Shown here piece after piece: positions 26,992 to 36,056 of a stretch of DNA of 64,000 bases. Source of the DNA: a bacterium. Lineage in GTDB: Bacteria > Planctomycetota > Planctomycetia > Isosphaerales > Isosphaeraceae. The stretch lies in NCBI GenBank assembly GCA_016125085.1, contig WGMM01000032.1:1-64000 (forward strand), given 5' to 3'. Within the stretch, counting starts at the first letter, position 1. Each line of letters starts with the position of its first letter. Made by a program: the position numbers and the translations under genes. Below the pieces are notes generated by a model. It searched no databases. It saw only the letters and a program-made list of their open reading frames with translations, and had not been told where the DNA came from.

Positions 26992-28107
26992 CTAGGAGTC
27001 TCTCGTCAAAGGCATGACGATGTAGTCGTAGCGATCCTCGGTATGGAACAGGGCCGCTGTTCTGGAATTGACGAGATCGATCGACACTTGAACCGATTCG
27101 TCAAGCACGACCAGCGCCTCGACCAGATAACGGGGATCGAACGAAATGCTCAGGGGCTTGTCGTCGTAATCGATGGGAACCGCCAGGCGGCTATCGCCAA
27201 GCGTCGATTTGCTCGTCAGGGTCAACTCGCCGGCGGCGAATCCGAATTCCACGCCACGACTCTCGTCGCTGGTCACGATCATCGACTGCTGCACGGCCCT
27301 GAGCAGTTCTCCGGCCTTGATCCCCACTCGCGCTTCGTGATGATTCGGAAACACATCCTGATAGCGCGGAAACCGTCCTTCGACCAGACGACTGTAGATC
27401 ACGGCCCGCTCCGTTCGCACCAGGGCCGAATTGCCGTCCACGATCGACAGATGCACGGGGGTGTCATCGTCCGAAAGATTGCGTTCCAGAAGCTTTAGAG
27501 CCTTCACAGGAATCACGGGCGAGAGCCCTTCCGGCTTCTCGAATTCACCATGAACCCGCGCCGGCACCGTCATTCGGGCCAAACGACGCCCATCCGTACC
27601 GACCATCACGACGGAATCCTCGCGGAATTCCACCAGAACTCCGCCGAGGGCGTAGCGAGTGCTCTCCGTATCGGTCGCGAAGCTCGTCCGCCGGATCAGC
27701 TTCCGTAAGTCGGCCGAAGTCAGCACGTAGTAATTTTTCGACGAAAAGACAGGCACCTCGGGGAATAGTTCAGGGTCTTCGGCCGCGAAATGCCATTTGC
27801 CCCGAATACCCCGGATCTCGACTTTCTCGGAATCGGACTCGATCGCCAGATCCGCCTCAGTCGAAAGCCTCAGCAGTTGCTGCACGCGGGCCGTCGGGAG
27901 AATCGCGGCACCGGGCTCGTCGACACGCACGCCGGAAACCTGGTAGCGAATGCCCAGCTCAAGATCGGTCGCCATGAGCGTCGATCCGGACGAATCCACG
28001 ACGAATTTCAGATTCTGCAGGATGGGTTTCGGACTTCGAGCCGGGGCGACACCGCCGACCATCGCAAAGGCCGTGGTCATTCCCTCTCGATTGCACAAGG
28101 ACTTCAT
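26992..28107 (-). CDS. dnaN: DNA polymerase III beta sliding clamp
   Basis: A 371-residue three-domain clamp. The start MKSLCNREGMTTAFAMVGGV, followed by RSPKPILQNLKFVVDSSGS and LMATDLELGIRYQVSG, aligns with domain I. DGRRLARMTVP and FPRYQDVFPNHHEARVGIKA lie in domain II, and the protein ends YDYIVMPLTRDS like other beta clamps. It forms a ring that holds polymerase III on DNA. It is first in the run dnaN-dciA-gyrB. recF, usually found here, is absent. Its start is about 6.5 kb from the DnaA-like gene, separated by glpD, a sugar kinase and two other genes. Confidence 0.93.
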   Translation of the reverse strand: MKSLCNREGMTTAFAMVGGVAPARSPKPILQNLKFVVDSSGSTLMATDLELGIRYQVSGVRVDEPGAAILPTARVQQLLRLSTEADLAIESDSEKVEIRGIRGKWHFAAEDPELFPEVPVFSSKNYYVLTSADLRKLIRRTSFATDTESTRYALGGVLVEFREDSVVMVGTDGRRLARMTVPARVHGEFEKPEGLSPVIPVKALKLLERNLSDDDTPVHLSIVDGNSALVRTERAVIYSRLVEGRFPRYQDVFPNHHEARVGIKAGELLRAVQQSMIVTSDESRGVEFGFAAGELTLTSKSTLGDSRLAVPIDYDDKPLSISFDPRYLVEALVVLDESVQVSIDLVNSRTAALFHTEDRYDYIVMPLTRDS

Positions 28108-28564
28108 GAGGCTTCACCTGGAGAAACTCTGCGGAGCGCCTGCCCGGACCAAGAGGCCGGCGGCTGTGGCGTGCGATCTCATCGGTTCTCAGCCCACCGC
28201 TGGCCGCTAAACGGAACAAGCCAGACCGGGCATGAAAACGAAATCCGACGACACCTGATTTCCTGTGGGCGATGGCCGCCGTCGTCCGTGAATGGGATCT
28301 TTTCGATCCTCAGGACCTTCGAGACCCGTATCGTATCAAAGCCGTTGCGACGAAACAAGGCGGCTTTGCCCACCTGGTACCTCGTTCCGTTTTTATCGAG
28401 CCACTCTGTCGGCGAAGCCTCGATTCGCTCTTGTCGCGCCCGAAACCAATCAATAGGCTAGGGTCGGCCAGATGACCGGCTCCCCGGGATCATTCCCGGT
28501 AACCCGGAAACCGCGGCTAACCCACCCCGGCTCCGAAAAACCTGATCCTTCTGAACACGAGTCC
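28108..28564. other. Divergent intergenic region dnaN / sugar kinase
   Basis: 457 bp between two divergent genes without a convincing frame or RNA. It must contain the dnaN promoter. A hairpin CCGGGA-TCAT-TCCCGG at 28484-28499 lies about 66 nt before the kinase start; whether it acts on the kinase leader is unknown. Confidence 0.5.
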
Positions 28565-30070
28565 ATGGCGATGTCCGACACTTTTCTGGCGATCGATCTG
28601 GGGGCCGAAAGCGGCCGCGGCATTCTCGGCAGCCTGGCCGGCGATCAACTCCTGCTGGAAGAAGTCCACAGGTTTCCAAACGGCCCCGTACGGATGCTCA
28701 ACACGCTGCACTGGGATCTGCCCCAGCTCTGGGCCCAGATCAAGACCGCCATCGGAAAAGCGGCCGAAAAGTCCGACCTTGCAGGTTGCGGCGTCGACAC
28801 ATGGGGCGTCGATTTCGCCCTCGTCGGCCGAAACGACACACTTCTGGGCAATCCCGTTCATTACCGCGATCAGCGAACCGAAGGCATGATGGAAGCCGCT
28901 TTTTCGCGCATCTCGCGCGAACGGATCTACGAAATCACCGGCCTCCAGTTCATGCCGATCAACTCCGTCTACCAGCTCCTGGCGATGCGGCTGGCGGGCA
29001 GCCCGATTCTGGATGCAGCCGAAACCTTTCTGATGATGCCCGACGTCATCACCTGGCTCATGACGGGCCGCCGGGCCTGCGAAACGACAGACGCCTCGAC
29101 GACCCAGCTTGTCGACCCACGTACTGGCCAGTGGTCCGATGAAATCTGTAAGGCCCTCGACCTCCCAAGGCACATCTTCCCGGAATTCGTCGCGCCCGGC
29201 GAGCGCATCGGTACGATGCTCAAATCGGTCGCGGAGGAAACAGGCATCGGCAACTGGGACGTCCCCGTCTTCGCTCCCGGCAGCCACGATACCGCCAGCG
29301 CTGTCGTGGGCGTGCCATACACCGGCAATTCCGGCCCTGATTCCGTGCCCGACTGGTGCTATATCTCGTGCGGCACATGGAGTCTTCTGGGCGTCGAGAC
29401 GCAGCGGCCCTACATCTCGCCGGAAACCTATGCATGCAACTTCACCAATGAAGGTGGTGTGTTCGGCACCACGCGCGTGCTGAAGAACATCATGGGTCTC
29501 TGGCTCGTGCAGGAATGCCGCCGCACCTGGCAGCGCGTCGGCCTGAATTACGATTACGCCGAACTGACGCGCCTGGCCGCCGCCGCCAAAACTCTGCGCA
29601 CCGTGATCGACCCGGACGACCTCAGCCTGATCACGCCCGGGGACATGCCGGCCCGCATCGCGGCTCTCGCGGAAAAGGCCGGCGAGCCCGTGCCGTCTGA
29701 CCCCGGCCAGTTCATTCGCACGGCGCTGGACAGCCTTGTCCTGAAATACCGATGGAGCATCGAAAAGCTCGAATCGATCCTGGGCGCATCCATCCGGACT
29801 GTGCACCTGGTCGGCGGCGGCATTCAGAACGAACTACTGTGCCAGCTCACGGCAGATGCGACAGGCCGGGCCGTAGTGGCCGGGCCCGTGGAGGCCACCG
29901 CCGCTGGCAACGTCATGGTGCAGGCCATCGCTTCAGGACGTGTTTCAGGCTTGAAGGAAGCACGATCGATCCTGGCACAGAGCTTCGCCGTGAAGCGTTA
30001 CGAACCCCGCCCCGGACGCTCCGAAATGTGGGCCGAAGCCTATCAGCGATTGCTCAAGCAACTCGCTTGA
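28565..30070 (+). CDS. rhaB: FGGY-family sugar kinase, rhamnulokinase-like
   Basis: A 501-residue FGGY carbohydrate kinase starting at ATG 28565 (a second Met follows two codons later). SDTFLAIDLGAESGRGILGS is the N-terminal phosphate-binding segment in the form typical of rhamnulokinases. Further support comes from CGVDTWGVDFALVG, VHYRDQRTEGMMEAAFSRIS, the HDTASAVVGVPYT region and HLVGGGIQNELLCQLTADAT in the ADP site. RhaB phosphorylates rhamnulose. No rhaA or rhaD is adjacent, so the substrate could be another ketose. It ends tail to tail with glpD, only 15 bp away, and is an insertion among replication genes. Confidence 0.85.
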   Translation: MAMSDTFLAIDLGAESGRGILGSLAGDQLLLEEVHRFPNGPVRMLNTLHWDLPQLWAQIKTAIGKAAEKSDLAGCGVDTWGVDFALVGRNDTLLGNPVHYRDQRTEGMMEAAFSRISRERIYEITGLQFMPINSVYQLLAMRLAGSPILDAAETFLMMPDVITWLMTGRRACETTDASTTQLVDPRTGQWSDEICKALDLPRHIFPEFVAPGERIGTMLKSVAEETGIGNWDVPVFAPGSHDTASAVVGVPYTGNSGPDSVPDWCYISCGTWSLLGVETQRPYISPETYACNFTNEGGVFGTTRVLKNIMGLWLVQECRRTWQRVGLNYDYAELTRLAAAAKTLRTVIDPDDLSLITPGDMPARIAALAEKAGEPVPSDPGQFIRTALDSLVLKYRWSIEKLESILGASIRTVHLVGGGIQNELLCQLTADATGRAVVAGPVEATAAGNVMVQAIASGRVSGLKEARSILAQSFAVKRYEPRPGRSEMWAEAYQRLLKQLA

Positions 30071-30085
30071 TCTGAAGCTTGTCGA

Positions 30086-31633
30086 TCAACCCGCTTCCAG
30101 GTATCCCAGCGCCAGACGGTCGAAATCGGCCTTCTGGCGTTCCTGTTCCGGGGCCGACCAGCCTTTTTCTTCGGCCAGAATCCGGGCGACCTCGCCGGCG
30201 GCTTCGCGTGCTGCGCGGGCGTCCAGGAACAAGGCCCGGATGCGGCGTGCCAGAACGTCCTCGACCGTCTCGGCCATCTCGGACTGAGCCATGCGCCGTA
30301 CCATCTCTTCGGTCAGAAGGGGCGACTCGATCAGCACTTTCGAGTTCGACTCGGTGGTGCGGTCGTATCCGGGTGCGTCGGCACCTTCATCCAGCGCGAA
30401 TTCGTCTGTCCTGCATGGCTTGCGCGGTAATGCCCCTACCGTTTCGGCCTTATCGACGACATCCTGGCCCATCTGCCGGCAGGTCGTCCATTTGCCGCCG
30501 AGGATCGAAATCAGCCCGGTGTCGCTCACGAAAATTTGATGATCCCGCGAAACGGCCGCCGTCGACGCGACTTTGCCCGATGGCTTCACCAGCGGCCGGA
30601 GCCCTGCGAAGCGGCTCCTGATGTCGCTGCGCCGGGGTTTGCGGACAAGGTATCGCCCGGTGTAGTCGAGCAGATAGTCGATCTCTTCTTCCAGCGGCTT
30701 CGGTTCGGCCTCGATTTTCGAAACGGGCGTGTCCGTCGTGCCTACGAGCACGCCGCCTTCCCACGGGATCAGGAACAGAACCCGCCCGTCGTCGGTCTTC
30801 GGCACCATCAGGGCACATTCGCCAGGGAAAAACGAACGGTCAAGGACGATATGAGCACCCTGTGAAGCCGTGACCCGTTCGGCCGCGTCCGGTTCGTCCA
30901 TCCGAGCCAGTTCGTCGGAAAAAACACCGGCGGCACTGATGACGACCCGGGCCCTTATCTCGATCGCGCAGGTTTCGGTTTCGCCGGCGATGCCGATCCG
31001 TTTCGCTTCGATCTTGGCCCCGACGACCCGGCCATTCTCGTGAGTCAAAGCGACGGCCTTCGAATGGTTCAGAATCACTGCTCCGGCATTCGCAGCCGTG
31101 CGGGCCATCGCGAGAGCGAGCCTCGAATCGTCGAACTGACCGTCCCAATAGAACACGCCGCCCAGCAGGCCCTTTTCTTCCAGGCCCGGCAACTCGCTCA
31201 AAGTTTCGCTTTTGCTGAGCAATCGCGTATTGCCCCAGCCGTACGAGCCGGCAAGCAGGTCGTAAGCCGCCAGCCCCATGCCGTAATAGGGCTTGTCCAG
31301 CGGCGACCGGCAAGGGACGACGAAACCCCGCTTGTGAACGATACCCGGGGCGTTTCGCAGAAGGCGGCCTCGCTCGCGTAAGCTTTCTCGCACCAGGGAG
31401 ATGCGCCCCTGCTTGAGATATCGCACCCCGCCATGCACCAGCTTGGTCGAACGGCTCGATGTCCCGGCAGCGAAGTCATTCGCTTCGACCAGTACCACTT
31501 TGTGTCCACGCAATGCGGCATCCATCGCTGCAGCCAGCCCGGTGGCACCGCCGCCGATGATCAGGATGTCGCATTGGCCACCCAGGGCTTCAAGCTTGCC
31601 CAGTTGCTCGGATCGTGACAATTTGCCCGACAT
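30086..31633 (-). CDS. glpD: Glycerol-3-phosphate dehydrogenase, FAD-dependent
   Basis: A 515-residue flavoprotein oxidising sn-glycerol-3-phosphate to dihydroxyacetone phosphate at the membrane. The FAD motif CDILIIGGGATGLAAAMDAA spans residues about 21-40, followed by ANDFAAGTSSRSTKLVHGGV. LIPWEGGVLVGTTDTPVSKI and DTGLISILGGKWTTCRQMGQ are the conserved C-terminal parts. A helical cap of about 100 residues ends the chain, including MVRRMAQSEMAETVEDVLAR. It lies 57 bp behind the small membrane protein gene on the same strand. Length fits the family. Confidence 0.93.
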   Translation of the reverse strand: MSGKLSRSEQLGKLEALGGQCDILIIGGGATGLAAAMDAALRGHKVVLVEANDFAAGTSSRSTKLVHGGVRYLKQGRISLVRESLRERGRLLRNAPGIVHKRGFVVPCRSPLDKPYYGMGLAAYDLLAGSYGWGNTRLLSKSETLSELPGLEEKGLLGGVFYWDGQFDDSRLALAMARTAANAGAVILNHSKAVALTHENGRVVGAKIEAKRIGIAGETETCAIEIRARVVISAAGVFSDELARMDEPDAAERVTASQGAHIVLDRSFFPGECALMVPKTDDGRVLFLIPWEGGVLVGTTDTPVSKIEAEPKPLEEEIDYLLDYTGRYLVRKPRRSDIRSRFAGLRPLVKPSGKVASTAAVSRDHQIFVSDTGLISILGGKWTTCRQMGQDVVDKAETVGALPRKPCRTDEFALDEGADAPGYDRTTESNSKVLIESPLLTEEMVRRMAQSEMAETVEDVLARRIRALFLDARAAREAAGEVARILAEEKGWSAPEQERQKADFDRLALGYLEAG

Positions 31634-31690
31634 GGCATCGCGCCCTTCCCGGGAGAAATCCGCCGCAATTCGACGGAATCGACGGACCGA

Positions 31691-31894
31691 TCAAAACAGA
31701 CTTTTGAGCGTAAGCAGCCCACCCACCGCCAGTACCGGCATCGCGAAATGGGGCAACTGCGCTGCCCACATCGCACCACCAGCGGCAAGAAGCGCGACGC
31801 CCAGAAGAATGCCGAGCATCCGGCCAATCGTGCCGATCACGCCGAAAACAAGCCGAAATGGCAACGTCATCACGAACCAGGTCAATCCGATCAT
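31691..31894 (-). CDS. Small membrane protein
   Basis: A 67-residue hydrophobic protein from ATG 31894, preceded by AAAGGAG at 10 nt; an in-frame TTG at 31924 would add 10 residues. Two hydrophobic segments are visible: MIGLTWFVMTLPFRLVFGVI at the start and LGILLGVALLAAGGAMWAAQ, with a third weaker one at the C-terminus. I recognise no family. It lies upstream of glpD on the same strand and may be transcribed with it. The ribosome site and composition argue for a real gene. Confidence 0.6.
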   Translation of the reverse strand: MIGLTWFVMTLPFRLVFGVIGTIGRMLGILLGVALLAAGGAMWAAQLPHFAMPVLAVGGLLTLKSLF

Positions 31895-32222
31895 GTCCGA
31901 AAGACTCCTTTCCTCTTCGGTCAAGTGCCGTGGTTCATCCCGAACGGCGAGGGAATGTCCGACTTCGTGCGGTTACACCTCATCGATTCCATCTTCCCGG
32001 CATTCGGCCGATCGGTCAAGAACACTTGAGTTCCGCATCATCCGTCCATACAACATTTCCGGGAAACTTCCGAATCTCAAGCACTTCGATCGACCCGACC
32101 TCATTCTGCCAGGATCACCGTGATCTTCACCGAAAGTTCATTTGACATTTCCTGGCCTTTCAAGGCGAAATCGATCCATCAAGCATGGTTTTGACCGACT
32201 CGACGACTCAAGGTGAAATCGA
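31895..32222. other. Divergent intergenic region
   Basis: 328 bp between the small membrane protein gene and the phytase-esterase-like gene. A TTGACA hexamer occurs at 32142-32147, but no acceptable -10 box follows at 16-18 nt. AAGGTGA seven nt before ATG 32223 is a fair ribosome site. No gene is seen. Confidence 0.5.
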
Positions 32223-33422
32223 ATGACTCTCAGATTCATCCTCAGGCGAATCGCCTTCAGTTTCTGCCTCCTGACAACGACCCTGCACGCTGAAGAACCG
32301 GCGAAAATTTCTTTGCTGTGCGACATCGCCATCCCCGGCACCGCGTCGGACCTATCCAACTTGACCGAAACACTTTCTGACGGCACCCCGGCCAATCGTC
32401 TCGGCGGCCCTTCCGGCCTCTCCTGGACGGGCAGAGGACTCGAATTCCTCTGGATCACCGACCGCGGCCCTCTCGACGGTGCGACCACACACACACCCCG
32501 CTACCACGTGGCCGACTTGAAACCGTGCCTGGATGCCAGTGGCGAACCGATCCTCAAGCGTACCGTTCTGCTGCGCGATCGCCAGGGCAGGCCTCTTTCC
32601 GGATCTTCAGCCGCGTTCGATAAGGAGCGGCCTGAAAACTCACTGAGGTTCGATTCCGAAGGAATCGCCCTTCGTAATGGCTCAGTAATCGTTTCCGAAG
32701 AATACGGCCCGGTCGTGCGTGAATTCGACGAAAACGGCAAGGCACAACGCGATTGGCCCGTGCCCGCGAAATTCGCGATTTCGAATCCGAGCGCTTCCGA
32801 AGAACAGGAATTCGCCGAGAACGCGACCGGCCGCTTGACGAACGCTGGTTTCGAAGGCTTGTGCATTGACTCCGAAGGACAGTTACTGGCCGCCCTCCAG
32901 CGCCCGTTGCGGCAGGACGGTGCCTACGACGAAGCCGGCCAACGCGTCGGCCGCAATGTGCGCCTGCTTCAGATGTGCGGGCCTGATTGCAAGCCCCGCG
33001 AATTCGTGTATGTGCTCGATGACCCGAAACAGGGTATCAGCGAACTCTGCCACGTCGGCGGCACGACTTATCTGGCCATCGAACGGGACAGCACCGTCGG
33101 CGAAACGGCCCAGGCCAAGAAAATCACGATTTTCGACATATCCCGGGCTACGGACGTAAGCGATACGCCCCGCCTGCCTTCGCAAGGCTTGCCCGCATCA
33201 ATCGTGCCTGTCCGCAAGACTGTCCTGATCGACCTGCTCGATCCGGCGTTCGGCCTGGCCGGGGCCAAATTCCCCGAAAAGATCGAAGGCCTATCCTTCG
33301 GCCCGAAGCTTGCGGACGGTCGACGGTTGCTCGTTGTCGCCACCGACAATGACTTCGAAGCCGCCGAACCGATCCGTTTCTGGTTCTTCGCAGTAGCTGA
33401 GCCACTTCTGAAGAACGACTGA
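32223..33422 (+). CDS. Esterase-like activity of phytase family protein
   Basis: A 399-residue secreted protein with signal peptide FILRRIAFSFCLLTTTLHAE. The mature domain has the pattern of the 'esterase-like activity of phytase' family (a beta-propeller): RLGGPSGLSWTGRGLEFLWI, TDRGPLDGATTHTPRYHVAD, SLRFDSEGIALRNGSVIVSE, TNAGFEGLCIDSEGQLLAAL and KIEGLSFGPKLADGRRLLVV. These give the repeated [FD]-D-[SP]-EG-[IL] strands of the fold. Phosphodiesterase or phytase-like action is suggested by family name only. It converges with the DnaA-like gene, 35 bp away. Four cysteines could form disulfides. Confidence 0.85.
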   Translation: MTLRFILRRIAFSFCLLTTTLHAEEPAKISLLCDIAIPGTASDLSNLTETLSDGTPANRLGGPSGLSWTGRGLEFLWITDRGPLDGATTHTPRYHVADLKPCLDASGEPILKRTVLLRDRQGRPLSGSSAAFDKERPENSLRFDSEGIALRNGSVIVSEEYGPVVREFDENGKAQRDWPVPAKFAISNPSASEEQEFAENATGRLTNAGFEGLCIDSEGQLLAALQRPLRQDGAYDEAGQRVGRNVRLLQMCGPDCKPREFVYVLDDPKQGISELCHVGGTTYLAIERDSTVGETAQAKKITIFDISRATDVSDTPRLPSQGLPASIVPVRKTVLIDLLDPAFGLAGAKFPEKIEGLSFGPKLADGRRLLVVATDNDFEAAEPIRFWFFAVAEPLLKND

Positions 33423-33457
33423 GGCTCGGAGTCTTCTCGAACCTGGCTTTCGCCACC

Positions 33458-34603
33458 TCAGGCACGTACACCTTTTCGTAACAGCCGGGCTGCCAGTTCA
33501 GTAAGGCGTTCGTCGAAGCCAGGATCCGACACCCTCAGCGTATCGATCCGCCGGATCGCGTGCCGAACCGTAGCGGCATCGCGGCCTGCGAAGTACTTGC
33601 CGATCTGGTTTCGCGAAAGTGCGCTGTGACGATCGCAAAGCCAGATCGCCACATGTCTCGGCAATACCATGCCGGGATGCCGGTCAGCGCTTTTCAGATC
33701 GGCCGTTCGCACGCCGAAACCTCGGGCCACAATACGGATGATCTCGCCCGGTGAGCATGTCCCGGTCACATCGGCCTGAGCCAACTCATGCTCGGCTCTC
33801 GATGCGTCGTCGTCGACAAGTTCCGTTATCGCCCGCCGTTCCACTCTGGATTTCAGCCGAAGGCGATCCAGTCTTCCTCGAATCGAGCCGAAGTCGGCCT
33901 CAGTCGCCACGAAACGGTCAATGCTCTCCGCCGGCAGAGGAAAACCCTGCTCGGCCGACCACTCCAGCACGTATCGCCGCCGGGCCTGTTCCTGGGGCAA
34001 AGCGACTTCCACGATCAGCCCGCCGCCCAGTTGCGACAACAGCCGCGGGCTCCATCCGTCGTCGGCTTTCGGCACCGAACCGGCCGCCAGCACGATCGCC
34101 GAACCGGAATAGTTCAGAGCATCGATAGCGAGTTCCAGCTCTTCCTGGGCCCGGAATTGCCCCTTCAGAGCTTCCAGGTTATCGATGACGACAAGGTCGG
34201 CCTCTCGAAGAATGGTCCTCAGCTCGGAATATTCGGTGATCCGCGACTCGTCGTCAGGCAGGAACCGGTATCTCCGGCCGTCTTCGCCAGACTCGCTCCA
34301 GGGGCCTCGTGTGCGCTTGCGGATCTCGTCGACCCACTGCCGCACGGTCGGGCCGTCGGTGTCGGTGACGAGTGCCTCGGGACGAATCCGGGCGAAATCC
34401 TCGGCCAGCTTCTTCAGAACCCGCGACTTGCCGCTGCCCGAAGGCCCGACGACGAGCAGGGGGCTGAAGCCCGCGGTCTCGCCCGCGGCGATCCGCTCGA
34501 TCACGGCGGCCGCCAGCTCATTGCCGGGATGGGTCAGGAATTTCGGGAGGGCCATGAGGTGCCGTGCGGTGTCGGTTCGGCGATCGATGTGCGGTTCGGG
34601 CAT
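33458..34603 (-). CDS. dnaA: DnaA-type replication initiator lacking domains I-II, altered box-binding residues
   Basis: A 381-residue protein from ATG 34603 (TTG at 34627 or ATG at 34555 also possible). The region LPKFLTHPGNELAAAVIERI resembles the start of DnaA domain III. Walker A is GPSGSGKS (53-60). Walker B is LVVIDNLEALKGQFRAQEEL, matching DDIQFLAGKERTQEE of typical DnaA. SPRLLSQLGGGLIVEVALPQ matches the arginine-finger region. Domain IV is recognisable (LPRHVAIWLCDRHSALSRNQ, then FAGRDAATVRHAIRRI). The canonical GRDHTTVLHA signature reads GRDAATVRHA, so the His and first Thr that contact the DnaA box are both Ala (343-344). Domains I and II are missing. The gene is next to an AT-rich intergenic region. 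It could be a paralogue rather than the main initiator. Confidence 0.75.
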   Translation of the reverse strand: MPEPHIDRRTDTARHLMALPKFLTHPGNELAAAVIERIAAGETAGFSPLLVVGPSGSGKSRVLKKLAEDFARIRPEALVTDTDGPTVRQWVDEIRKRTRGPWSESGEDGRRYRFLPDDESRITEYSELRTILREADLVVIDNLEALKGQFRAQEELELAIDALNYSGSAIVLAAGSVPKADDGWSPRLLSQLGGGLIVEVALPQEQARRRYVLEWSAEQGFPLPAESIDRFVATEADFGSIRGRLDRLRLKSRVERRAITELVDDDASRAEHELAQADVTGTCSPGEIIRIVARGFGVRTADLKSADRHPGMVLPRHVAIWLCDRHSALSRNQIGKYFAGRDAATVRHAIRRIDTLRVSDPGFDERLTELAARLLRKGVRA

Positions 34604-35000
34604 GCGCTCATGAGCCCGAACGTTCAATCCATTATCGGTTTTCGTACGGATTGCGGAAGCCGTGCGACCGGCGGCATCCGGTTGCTCGATCGTTTCGATC
34701 GATTCGACCGTTATGACCGTGAGTCACAACCAATTTGGAGATCTGTCGCAAGGCTCCGATGACGAAGACCGTGACCGATTCGGAGTCAAGTCCGTCATAT
34801 TCGCTTTCTCAAAAATGTTAATTCGTTTCGGTTTTTCTGATTTTATTGATAAATCTGAACTGTATGCCGATAAGGGCAATGATGGTCGTCCGATTGCAAG
34901 GGCCTGTCGGATCGGAAGTTCTGGCTGACTTAAGAGCCATCGAACCCCCACTGACCGTAATCAGACGTACGTGACGATCGAATCGACAGGGAGGGGTGAA
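34604..35000. other. AT-rich intergenic region, candidate oriC
   Basis: About 400 bp between the divergent dnaA and an outer-membrane protein gene. Positions 34801-34860 contain 17 G/C in 60 (28%), far below the neighbouring genes; 34811-34850 has only 9 of 40. It would suit a DNA-unwinding element. No TTATCCACA-like box is obvious. TTATCGG occurs at 34632-34638 and inverted at 34867-34873. No gene is seen. Confidence 0.45.
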
Positions 35001-36056
35001 ATGGCAGTCAGATGCAGCAGAATACGAGGTTCGTTCGCATGGGCCCTGACCCTGTTTTCGTTGCTTGCAGTCGGCCATCATTGCGTTGCTCAGGAAGAGC
35101 CACCGGTAGGCTTTCCGGAGATCGTGGGAATTCCACAGCCCGGGGAAATCGTTCCTGTCCAGGCAACGGGTCCTCAACAGGTCGAGTCCAGACTCTTCGG
35201 CACGATTTTCGATTCGATCTTCGGGCCTGACGCCCCTGAAACCTGGCATCCTCTTCCGTTTTCCACATTACTTACGGAAGGGTGGAACGAGTCCTGGGTT
35301 TCGTCGCCGAACGGTTCCGGAGGCGCCCCTCGGCAGGGCTGGATCAACGCTCAGGACGGTAATTTTTACCGTCTTTGGTGGTTCACCTATTCGCAGGGAT
35401 TCAACTCCGCTCCGAAAAGCGATTCCTTCCTGGGCGGATATACGCTCTACTCGCCGTTCAGCCGACGATTTCTGCTGATCACGAACGTGCCTTTCTATGT
35501 GCGGAACGTTCCTGAAAGCGGTCAACCGTTTCACCATCCCGCCAATCGGGATCTGCCGCAAGGACGGCCCCTCTCCGGCGTGGGCAATCTCATGTTCACT
35601 CCCCGGGTCTTGCTCCATGAAACGCAAGATCTTTCGGTCACGGCTGAAATGATCGTCAGCACCCCTACCGGTACGGGGCCCCTCGGCGGCAGCTCCACGA
35701 CTCTGACGCCGGTTCTCGGTTTCTGGACGAACGTCGCCGACGGGTGGGTCGTCCGTGGCGGCACGGGGATCCAGGTGCCGACTCGTGGCGGCGCGGAATC
35801 CTACATCAACCAGTTGGCTGTAGGCCAGACACTCACCGGGCACGATGTTCCCATCATCGGTGATTTCACCTGGTATGTGTCCACCTTGATCTCCACGCCT
35901 CTCGACAATGCCGGGAACAGTCATGTTTCCCTGACGCCAGGCTTTCGTTCGCATGTGGGCAATAATTGGTATCTGCTGGGCGGTCTTCAGGTTCCGGTGA
36001 CGAAGGGCCGGAACAACGATCTGGATATGATCTTCTGGTTCATGAAGGCCTGGTGA
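35001..36056 (+). CDS. Predicted outer-membrane beta-barrel protein
   Basis: A 351-residue protein from ATG 35001, behind GGAGGGG. It has a signal peptide (SFAWALTLFSLLAVGHHCVA, cleavage near AQEE). The remainder is rich in alternating polar/hydrophobic strands ending in aromatic residues, for example RRFLLITNVPFYVRNV, NLMFTPRVLLHETQDLSVTA, TLTPVLGFWTNVADGWVVRG, TWYVSTLISTPLD and NWYLLGGLQVPVTKGRNNDL. It ends on MIFWFMKAW with aromatic residues near the C-terminus, as outer-membrane barrels do. It resembles the 'phenol degradation meta-pathway' outer-membrane family. Transport substrate is unknown. It is divergent from dnaA across the AT-rich region. Confidence 0.7.
   Translation: MAVRCSRIRGSFAWALTLFSLLAVGHHCVAQEEPPVGFPEIVGIPQPGEIVPVQATGPQQVESRLFGTIFDSIFGPDAPETWHPLPFSTLLTEGWNESWVSSPNGSGGAPRQGWINAQDGNFYRLWWFTYSQGFNSAPKSDSFLGGYTLYSPFSRRFLLITNVPFYVRNVPESGQPFHHPANRDLPQGRPLSGVGNLMFTPRVLLHETQDLSVTAEMIVSTPTGTGPLGGSSTTLTPVLGFWTNVADGWVVRGGTGIQVPTRGGAESYINQLAVGQTLTGHDVPIIGDFTWYVSTLISTPLDNAGNSHVSLTPGFRSHVGNNWYLLGGLQVPVTKGRNNDLDMIFWFMKAW

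Noticed and set aside
32142..32147. TTGACA hexamer before the phytase-esterase-like gene
   Set aside because: The hexamer 17 bp downstream (GCGAAA) is no -10 box, so no promoter was called.
34632..34873. TTATCGG pair (34632-34638 and inverted 34867-34873) as DnaA boxes
   Set aside because: The same heptamer occurs within coding sequence, for example at 15376-15382 and 46832-46838, so two copies are not significant without counts.
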